Positions 24,766 through 30,821 of a DNA stretch of 30,821 bases are shown here, in pieces. The translations under genes and the position numbers were made by a program. How positions within the stretch are numbered: position 1 is the first letter of the stretch; each line of letters opens with the position of its first letter. This DNA comes from CAZSNT01 sp964607765 (GTDB taxonomy: Bacteria; Verrucomicrobiota; Lentisphaeria; Oligosphaerales; JABHEG01). The notes below the pieces were generated by a model. The model made no database searches. It was not told the DNA's origin and worked only from the letters and a program-made list of their open reading frames with translations. Location of the stretch: assembly GCA_964607765.1 (NCBI GenBank), contig CAZSNT010000130.1, forward strand, positions 1 to 30,821, in the 5' to 3' direction.

Positions 24766-27700
24766 CTAGCGCACTTTCCTGAACAGGAATTGGTCGATGT
24801 TCTGGGAGCCGGTGACGAACTCCCAGCGCAGTGTGTGAGTTCCCGGCTTGAGCTCGATGGCGAAGGGCTCGCCGGCGCGCGCGCTCACGCGCGACCATTG
24901 CCAGTCGTTCGTCTCACGACACCAGCCGCCCGTGCCTTTCATCTGGACGCTGGTGTCGGGTGCGGGCACGGCTGTGCCGTCGATCGTTGCTTGCCTCTCG
25001 ATGGTGTCATGCTCACTGGCGCCGCGGACGAGGAGTTCGAACGTCCCCGCCTCCGCCACGGAGAACTCCCACTCCGCCCACTGGATGGGGCCGTCGATGC
25101 AGCAGTATGCACTGCCGCCCAGGGCGTCGACCTTCGTCAGGACTTTGCCCTTGGTGGCAGATTCAGCCGTCGGCCCGGGCGCGTCCGTATCGATAACGAT
25201 GTCACCGCGGCCGGGCGGCAGGCCGTCCGCGACCCGGTCGGCCGGGATGACAGTGAAGCGACGCGGTGAGACAACAATACGGTCGAACGTGCCGCACCCG
25301 GTCACCGTCAGACAGGTGTCCGCATCGGACAGGGGCAGTGTGAGTCTGGTTCCGGCGTGGGTCTGTGAACCCAACCGGATCCATGGGGGGCGCTCCCCTG
25401 TCCAGCCGTGAACGGACAGATCACAGGGCCGCCGTTCTGACGATGCGACTGTTGCCCACCAGGTGCTGATGTCGCCACCCGGAACTCTGTGCCTGCGCCC
25501 CTCCATGGCAACGTTCGTGCCGGCCACGGTCAGATTGGCAGTCAGCACAGCAGGTGTCTGCCCCTCGTCCATTGCCCAGTTGCGCCGCTTCGGGCTGCTG
25601 AACAGCCTTTCGCCGCGGAACCGTATCACGGTGGCGTCAATGGCGAACGCGTTCACCACGTCACCTGCCCCGTCCAGCAGCACAGCCGCGCATTGGCCGT
25701 CCGTTGCCAGGCCCCCAACTTCCGCGAAGGTCGACGGCGCGCCAAGCCGCCGGCTGGTGAAGACGTAGCTGCCATATGGGGCCGCGATCTCGCAGCCCCG
25801 GAGCAGGGGACTTGCCAGGGACTTCACAGCGGCGGGCGCGTCCGTCTCGCCCCCGCGTCTGACCTGTATGACGGCGAGGAACTCCGTCTCCGCCGCGGCT
25901 TCGGCGGGACGCGCGAAGAGGGTCCATTCCGGTTGCACATCGCTCTCGGGAAGGAATACGCTTTCCCGCGGCTTCTGCGGACCGATGTCGAAGCTCTTCA
26001 CCACGCGCAACGCCATGGTCTCGGGAACAAGGAAACGTCCGTCGAGGCGGCTTTTCGGGCGTGCGATGGAGAACGTCCGGGTTGCGGAGTCCGCAGGGAA
26101 CGGCTCGTCCGTGTGGCTGTGCAGAAGCCAATCCAGCTCCACCGGACCAGCGGCGCTCTCGACCAAGTCGTGCACGATGACGAAGCCGGGCTTCAGGAAA
26201 ACCAGGCGCCGGTCGAATCGGCTGAGCTGCCCGTCGTAGATGTCCGGGTTGGAGCCCGCATCGCCCAGGGCAAAGCCGAAGCTGGGCGAGTCCAGGAATG
26301 TGGTTGTGGCGCCGTCCGTGCCGCGTTTCTGGCACTTCCCGTTCACCAACAGCGAGTTGTGGGCCAGCGTTGTGATGGAGTAGGCCTTGAAATGGGGGCT
26401 CCCGTACCAGTCGTAGTAGCCGCCGTCGACGGCGAGTTTGTTGCCGTAAGCGTGGATCACGAACGCGTTGTTGTCGTCGTGCTGGTGCCCGGCGTGGTAA
26501 GGTCCGGATCTCATGCCGACATCGACACTTTCCAAGCCTTCGCTGAGACACGTATGGAAGACACTGTAGCCGATGAAGGGGTAGAAAATGGACTGCGGGA
26601 TATCGGCGGGGGCCCGGAACGTGAGCCCCGTGCAGGCTTGGTTCGCGTACCAGAGCGCGTAGGGGTCTTCCGCTCGCTGCCCGAGCCACCCGGCCAGCTT
26701 GGTCGCAGCCGGCCCGACAAAGCTGGCGTTGCCGCGCGATGAATTGTCCGCAAAGCTGATGGCATAGGCATTCGGCGGGGCCAGGTAGACGGGAAACCGA
26801 CAGGTCTGACGCAGCCACGGATGATCGTAGAGATTCACGTTCGCCATGAAGAGCAGGAGGTCTGCGAAGTTCGCAAGCATGCTGACCCCGTAACTCCAGT
26901 ACATGATCCCTTCCTGGTTCTCGCCCTGGAAGCCCATGCTGGGCAGGATGCGCAGGCAGAAGTTACGCACGGCGACATCAAGCCACTCCTCAGCTTCCGG
27001 GAACACGCCCAGCAGCACGAGTGCGCTCTCCGCCACAACCGTGTTCTTCTTCCAAGGGTGGTTCTGAGCCGGATTGATGCGGAACGGACTGATCTTCACG
27101 TAGAACTGCAGCACGCGTTCCTTGAGAATCGCATGCACCCGCTCCCGCTCCGCTTCACTGAGACTTCGCTCACAAGCGTCGTAGCACCACACCATGCCTT
27201 TGAGCAGATTGGCGGCCTGGAGATCCCCGTAGCGCGCGGCGCTGCCGCCCTTCGGGTCCCACTCGCATGCCGCCAGAAGAAGCTGCTTGGCGGCGTCGAT
27301 CGCGGCCGCGTCCCCGGTCAGGATCGCAGCGCGTGCCGCGTTGACGAGACGGGAGCCGACGCGGGATGTGAGCTTGTCAGCCACGCTGCCGTACCAGTCG
27401 ATCCAGTTCGGCCAACGCGGGTCGCCTTTGACGTATGGCCCCGGGTGCTCCGGAACGCCCTGTTTGAGCATACTCCGGGCCTGCTTGAGCAGGCTTCTGC
27501 GTTCGCTGTTACTCAGCGCCCCGCCATCCGGCCGAATCCGCGCCCGCAATCTGGGCCGCGCCTGCTCGCGGAGGCCGGCCGGATCAGATCCCGGCACACG
27601 GTAACCGTGCGTCTTCCCAGGAAGAACGACCTTCTGAGCCGCGCTCCAGCGCTCAAGTGAGTCATCTGGCCGCGAGATCCGAAAATACCACACGCCCGGG

Positions 27701-28473
27701 GTCAATGGGGCGTCCGGCACGTAATAGGGGCGCGGGGACTTCAGCTCGATCGTCGTGGTTGTCCCATCCCTGAAGAACGGATCCATGGAAAGCTGCAGGC
27801 GCGTCCCCGGCGCTGTCGGGCCGCGCCAGTCCAGGAGCGGCGGGTTGTTGTGGCATGTGTAGGGCTTGCCGGCGGCCAGTGATCGTGGCGTGGGATCGGT
27901 GAAGAAGCGGATGTTGTCGAACCAGACCTTCATCATGGCGGGATTATCGCCTCGCTTCTTCTTGTCTCTCGTGCGGCCATAGAGCTGGATGCGGTCCAGG
28001 ACGAGTCCGGACTCCATGGTGATCCCGAAGCGTTCTTCGAGCTGGGTTATGGGGACTTCCACGTGCCGCCACTGGGAACCGAACGTGTCGCTGTGCCAGA
28101 AGCCCTGCTTCCCTTTGCTGAAGAAGCTCATACCGTGGTAGGCGCCCTCGATGCCGTCTTCGGTCTCTTCCCGGTGGTCGAAGGCGAGAATGAGATGAGG
28201 CACAACCGTGACCGGAACGGTCAGATCGAGCGAGCAGAACGTCGCGGCTCCAGGGGTGGACAGTTCCAGGCACCGCCCGCCGCCTTCGCGCTCGACCAGC
28301 CGCGCGTTCTCGCTCTTCCAGGAGACTCCCTGCAGCTCCGTCACGTTGGCTGCATCGTCAAAGTCGAGAGCCCAGATCTCCTGCGCAGACGCAGTCTGGG
28401 CATTCGCCGCAGACACGTACGCGCAAAGCCCCAGTGTTGCCGCAAGCGTCCCACGGCGTATGCCAAATTTCAT
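24766..28473 (-). CDS. Secreted heparinase II/III-like polysaccharide lyase with DUF4962-like N-terminus and C-terminal binding domain
   Basis: 1235 residues. The ATG at 28473 has AAGGA eight bases upstream and starts a signal peptide (MKFGIRRGTLAATLGLCAYVSAANAQ); the frame is open 27 codons further, without export features. Residues about 30-190 form a beta-sandwich carbohydrate-binding-like domain (WALDFDDAANV, VWFDNIRFFTD). About 205-310 resembles DUF4962, the Ig-like domain that precedes heparinase modules (NNPPLLDWRGP, GVWYFRISRPDDS). About 330-640 is the alpha-toroid (NHPWKKNTVVAESALVLLG, YWSYGVSMLANFADLLLF). About 655-950 is the heparinase II/III sandwich with HQHDDNNAFVIHAYG near 660 and TTLAHNSLLVNG near 704. 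A galactose-binding-like module ends the chain (about 1130-1235). It is likely exported and depolymerises an acidic glycan by beta-elimination; the specific polymer is inferred only in general terms. Confidence 0.85.
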   Translation of the reverse strand: MKFGIRRGTLAATLGLCAYVSAANAQTASAQEIWALDFDDAANVTELQGVSWKSENARLVEREGGGRCLELSTPGAATFCSLDLTVPVTVVPHLILAFDHREETEDGIEGAYHGMSFFSKGKQGFWHSDTFGSQWRHVEVPITQLEERFGITMESGLVLDRIQLYGRTRDKKKRGDNPAMMKVWFDNIRFFTDPTPRSLAAGKPYTCHNNPPLLDWRGPTAPGTRLQLSMDPFFRDGTTTTIELKSPRPYYVPDAPLTPGVWYFRISRPDDSLERWSAAQKVVLPGKTHGYRVPGSDPAGLREQARPRLRARIRPDGGALSNSERRSLLKQARSMLKQGVPEHPGPYVKGDPRWPNWIDWYGSVADKLTSRVGSRLVNAARAAILTGDAAAIDAAKQLLLAACEWDPKGGSAARYGDLQAANLLKGMVWCYDACERSLSEAERERVHAILKERVLQFYVKISPFRINPAQNHPWKKNTVVAESALVLLGVFPEAEEWLDVAVRNFCLRILPSMGFQGENQEGIMYWSYGVSMLANFADLLLFMANVNLYDHPWLRQTCRFPVYLAPPNAYAISFADNSSRGNASFVGPAATKLAGWLGQRAEDPYALWYANQACTGLTFRAPADIPQSIFYPFIGYSVFHTCLSEGLESVDVGMRSGPYHAGHQHDDNNAFVIHAYGNKLAVDGGYYDWYGSPHFKAYSITTLAHNSLLVNGKCQKRGTDGATTTFLDSPSFGFALGDAGSNPDIYDGQLSRFDRRLVFLKPGFVIVHDLVESAAGPVELDWLLHSHTDEPFPADSATRTFSIARPKSRLDGRFLVPETMALRVVKSFDIGPQKPRESVFLPESDVQPEWTLFARPAEAAAETEFLAVIQVRRGGETDAPAAVKSLASPLLRGCEIAAPYGSYVFTSRRLGAPSTFAEVGGLATDGQCAAVLLDGAGDVVNAFAIDATVIRFRGERLFSSPKRRNWAMDEGQTPAVLTANLTVAGTNVAMEGRRHRVPGGDISTWWATVASSERRPCDLSVHGWTGERPPWIRLGSQTHAGTRLTLPLSDADTCLTVTGCGTFDRIVVSPRRFTVIPADRVADGLPPGRGDIVIDTDAPGPTAESATKGKVLTKVDALGGSAYCCIDGPIQWAEWEFSVAEAGTFELLVRGASEHDTIERQATIDGTAVPAPDTSVQMKGTGGWCRETNDWQWSRVSARAGEPFAIELKPGTHTLRWEFVTGSQNIDQFLFRKVR

Positions 28474-28561
28474 TGGGATGTCCTTCGCATGACAGACCGG
28501 CGTTCGTTTTCCGGTCACGAGACGTGAAAGTACCGCAACGTGGCGGAGAGACAAGGGAGTG

Positions 28562-28606
28562 GGTCGGCTATCCTCAGCCGACCAAGCCGGGCGAGGATGC
28601 CCGGCT
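28562..28606. repeat. Twin perfect hairpins with complementary loops between sulfatase and lyase genes
   Basis: Hairpin 1 has stem GGTCGGCT (28562-28569) and AGCCGACC (28576-28583) around loop ATCCTC. One base later hairpin 2 has stem AGCCGGGC (28585-28592) and GCCCGGCT (28599-28606) around loop GAGGAT. Both stems are perfect 8-bp GC-rich pairs, and the two loops are reverse complements of each other. No U-run follows on either strand, so this is not a classical intrinsic terminator. It resembles a REP-type intergenic element and could stabilise the sulfatase 3' end or damp read-through. Confidence 0.85.
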
Positions 28607-28639
28607 ACGACACCCGATACGTAGGCAGGATTGGAAGTG

Positions 28640-30571
28640 TCAGTCCACCTTCCGGCGTGCCGGCCAGAGAGCCAGTGCGTCTTTGATGATCCGCTTCACG
28701 TAGCCAACGCCCGTGGTGTCCACGCCCGGGGCTTTGCGGATCGGGATTTGGTTGAGGACCTGCCAATCCTCCTTGTTCAGCCGTGCATCGGTGTGCGTGT
28801 ATTGAAGCGCATTGAGCGCCTGTAAGAACACGTAGCCGTCCGTGACCTTCTTCGTCTCCGCCATGATGGCCTCGAACGCGGCATCCGCGGCGCCGCACAC
28901 ACCCAGGGCCTGGGCAGCCATGAGACGATTGCCGGCCAGCGGCTCGGTGTTCAGCAGACCTTGCAGCGCGGCCTTGACTTCGGCGGTGTCGGCCCGGGTG
29001 AGGAACAGGCCGTAGGCTCCCCAGAACCGGACGATCGGGTTGGCGTCCCGCACGTACGCAAGATAGTCGCCGACTTTGGCGGCATCCCCTTTGCTGCACT
29101 CCTGGGCGACGGTCAGAATCCGCGCAACGGGGTAGCGGTCGCTTCGGGCGTATTCGTAGAGCGTCTTGGCATCTTTGTCCGGGCCGACCAACTCGCAGAA
29201 CAGCGGTTCGGGGATCAGCCCGACATCGCGTACGCCGATCATCCATCGATCGAGGTCCTCCTGCAGGTCCCGGATCCGGCGGCGGTGCTCGGGCATGTCG
29301 GCGAGGTTGTTGACGTGCCACGGATCGGCCTGCGTGTCGAAGAACTGCACGAGAGGCTTGGGCTTGTAGAACTGGGACTGGGCCTCGTCGCATTTGCCGG
29401 CTTCGTAGTGCTTCTCCCAAGCACCCCAGTTGGCTTGGACCGTGTAGCCGTAGCGGGAATCGCGACCGCGGGGGCGGTGCGGCATGTAATTGCGGATCAG
29501 GTAATAGCGGCCATCGGTCACGGCGCGGCAGAAGTCGTAACGCTCGGCCATGCGGTCACGGAAGAGGTGCACGGTCTTCGGGGCCGGCTCAGTGTTCGGG
29601 CCGAGGAAGATCCGGCCCTGCATCAGCTCCGGCACGGGGAGTCCGGCCAGTGACAGCACTGTTTTGGGGAAGTCCACGAAGCTGACCAGGCGTCCCGACG
29701 TGCTGCCGGGCTTGCCGGGAGCGAGGTGCTGCCACTTTTGCGGAATCCGCACAATCAGCGGGACCTGGGTACCCACATTGTAGATGAAGCGCTTGGAGCG
29801 CGCGAGCTGTCCCCCGTGGTCCGAGTAGAAGAACACGATCGTGTCCTCGGAAAGCCCTGCCTCCCCCAACTCACGAAGCACGGTGCCTACTTGCGAGTCC
29901 ATTGCCGTGATCAGGTCGTGCAGGCGCGCCCAGTCCTGCCGGATCTCGGGCAGGTCCGGGTGGTACGGCGGGAGCTGGATGTCTGCAGGCTTGACGCGCG
30001 GTGTCTCGGGGATTTGCTTCCCTTTGATCCGGGCCTGGATTCTGCTTGCTTTGAGCTGGCTCTCGTGGGTTGTGGTGAAGTTGAAGACGGCGAAGAAGGG
30101 CTGCCCCGGCTGGCGGTTCTTCCAATGAGCCTTCCGGCTGGACTCGTTCCAGAGCGACTTGTCGCCGCTGAGGTTGGAGTTGTAGTCCTTCTTGCTGTTG
30201 TTGGTGCAGTAGTAGCCGGCTTCGCGGAAGAGACGCGGATAGGCGGGGATCGCCGCCGGCAGCCGGGTGTTGCAGCGCATCTGGTGCGTGCCGATTGTGG
30301 CGGCGTACATGCCGGTGAGCAATGTGGACCGGGCCACGGCGCAGACCGGCGCGTTCGCGTAGGCCCGCGTGTAGCGGATACCCTCGCTGGCCAGCCGGTC
30401 CAGATTCGGAGTCTGCGCCTGTTCGAATCCGTAGCAGCCGAGGTAGGGACTGATGTCTTCACAAGTGACCCACAGGAAGTTGGGGCGCTGCGCCCCGGTC
30501 TCAGCGGCCGCGACCACGGACGCAGCCAACCAGACCCAAACGGCTGTCATCCACGGAATCAAAGGTCTCAT
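28640..30571 (-). CDS. Secreted type I sulfatase (arylsulfatase/heparan-sulfatase-like)
   Basis: 643 residues with a perfect AGGAGG six bases before the ATG at 30571 and a signal peptide at about 1-24. RPNFLWVTCEDISPYLGCYG carries the acidic metal ligands of family S1. TPNLDRLASEGIRYTRAY and APVCAVARSTLLTGMY follow, with Cys77 as the expected formylglycine residue and Arg81. The signature reads C-A-V-A-R, where C-x-P/A-x-R is usual. FFYSDHGGQLARSK supplies the second Asp/His metal pair. The C-terminal 150 residues are helical and HEAT-like (NPIVRFWGAYGLFLTRAD, GNRLMAAQALGVCGAAD). It would remove sulfate from exported-side glycans so that the lyases can act. It needs an anaerobic or aerobic formylglycine-generating enzyme, not seen here. 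It leads a leftward series with the heparinase-like and hydrolase genes. Confidence 0.9.
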   Translation of the reverse strand: MRPLIPWMTAVWVWLAASVVAAAETGAQRPNFLWVTCEDISPYLGCYGFEQAQTPNLDRLASEGIRYTRAYANAPVCAVARSTLLTGMYAATIGTHQMRCNTRLPAAIPAYPRLFREAGYYCTNNSKKDYNSNLSGDKSLWNESSRKAHWKNRQPGQPFFAVFNFTTTHESQLKASRIQARIKGKQIPETPRVKPADIQLPPYHPDLPEIRQDWARLHDLITAMDSQVGTVLRELGEAGLSEDTIVFFYSDHGGQLARSKRFIYNVGTQVPLIVRIPQKWQHLAPGKPGSTSGRLVSFVDFPKTVLSLAGLPVPELMQGRIFLGPNTEPAPKTVHLFRDRMAERYDFCRAVTDGRYYLIRNYMPHRPRGRDSRYGYTVQANWGAWEKHYEAGKCDEAQSQFYKPKPLVQFFDTQADPWHVNNLADMPEHRRRIRDLQEDLDRWMIGVRDVGLIPEPLFCELVGPDKDAKTLYEYARSDRYPVARILTVAQECSKGDAAKVGDYLAYVRDANPIVRFWGAYGLFLTRADTAEVKAALQGLLNTEPLAGNRLMAAQALGVCGAADAAFEAIMAETKKVTDGYVFLQALNALQYTHTDARLNKEDWQVLNQIPIRKAPGVDTTGVGYVKRIIKDALALWPARRKVD

Positions 30572-30599
30572 TTATCGCCTCCTGGGGTTGTGCAGATTC

Positions 30600-30680
30600 G
30601 GGGGGAAGATCAGGGAGGAAGATTAGGGAGGAAGATTAGGGAGGAAGATTAGGGGGGGAGATTAGGGGGGAAGATTAGGG
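30600..30680 (+). repeat. Six 13-nt purine-rich tandem repeats (left arm of an inverted minisatellite)
   Basis: Six head-to-tail units of the type GGGAGGAAGATTA run from 30600 to 30677 and end with GGG. Units 2-4 are identical; units 1, 5 and 6 differ by G/A changes. The strand is almost pure purine apart from the TT, and it contains many G3+ runs, so it could fold into quadruplex or triplex structures. It starts 29 bases upstream of the sulfatase ATG, so it lies in that gene's promoter or leader. Confidence 0.9.
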
Positions 30681-30702
30681 TCTCGGAGTGGTTCTCCCTT
30701 GG

Positions 30703-30776
30703 TCTTTCTCCTCAATCTCTCTCCTCAATCTCTCTCCTTAATCTCCCGCCTTAATCTCCCGCCTCAATCTCTCGCG
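30703..30776 (+). repeat. Five 13-nt pyrimidine-rich tandem repeats (right arm, inverse of the left)
   Basis: Five units such as TCTCTCTCCTTAA and TCTCCCGCCTTAA run from 30703 to 30767, followed by a partial TCTCTCGCG. They are approximate reverse complements of the left-arm unit and share the 13-nt period. With the 22-base spacer 30681-30702 the two arms could form a long imperfect hairpin or cruciform. The remaining bases to the window end (30777-30821) show no gene. Confidence 0.88.
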
Positions 30777-30821
30777 ACGCGGTAGGGACGCCGGTTGCCC
30801 GGCGCCCCCCGCACAGATCCG

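Noticed and set aside
30600..30767. CRISPR array or telomere-like TTAGGG repeat
   Set aside because: The 13-nt units abut directly with no spacers, occur in opposite orientations in two arms, and no cas gene is present. TTAGGG arises from the 13-nt period, not a 6-nt one.

Overview
The window is about 31 kb of GC-rich bacterial DNA with thirteen recognisable protein genes and no RNA genes, insertion sequences or CRISPR arrays that I can see. The style suggests a free-living or host-associated polysaccharide degrader of the Planctomycetota-Verrucomicrobiota-Lentisphaerae (PVC) group. The clues are a DUF1559-type pseudopilin with the FTLIELLVVIAIIAVLASMLLPAL core and an H-X9-DG motif, a sulfatase of the type that is abundant in those phyla, very large secreted multidomain proteins, and short purine or CAATCT minirepeats. 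Of the PVC lineages, the ASMLLPAL form of the pilin core fits Lentisphaerae, Kiritimatiellota or Verrucomicrobia better than classical planctomycetes. This placement is inference from style, not a phylogeny.

Layout. 73-3402 (minus): a secreted heparinase II/III-like protein running in frame into an M14 zinc carboxypeptidase-like domain. 3403-3866: divergent regulatory gap with a good promoter for the plus strand. 3867-5922 (plus): Gfo/Idh/MocA oxidoreductase and PHP-domain phosphoesterase. 5925-8228 (minus): a lipoprotein beta-propeller rich in Asp boxes, GH74/sialidase-like. 8517-10378 (plus): medium-chain dehydrogenase and an SDR epimerase, translationally coupled. 10618-11652 (plus): LacI-family regulator. 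11915-12763 (plus): pseudopilin with a strong promoter that carries a LacI-type TAACGTTA palindrome. 12918-21217 (plus): two giant (about 1370-1386 aa) tandem paralogues with discoidin-like, toroid lyase-like, chitobiase-C-like and PA14-like parts. 21235-23811 (plus): LamG/HEAT/BNR_4-like secreted protein. 23801-30571 (minus): sulfatase, second heparinase II/III-like protein, and a secreted alpha/beta hydrolase. 30600-30776: a large inverted array of 13-nt repeats.

Working together, the set reads as a catabolic locus for a sulfated, probably uronate-containing and esterified polysaccharide. The exported sulfatase, lyase-like proteins, esterase and carbohydrate-binding proteins would act on the glycan outside the cytoplasm. 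The Gfo/Idh oxidoreductase, MDR dehydrogenase and SDR would convert released sugars inside, and LacI would sense one of them. No SusC/SusD, ABC or MFS transporter is visible, so uptake must be encoded elsewhere.

The strongest candidates for something undescribed are the tandem giant proteins and their LacI-pseudopilin neighbourhood. Next come the heparinase-carboxypeptidase read-through fusion, the different tandem repeats placed at the same linker of the two paralogues, the paired hairpins with complementary loops at 28562-28606, and the 13-nt inverted minisatellite at the right end.
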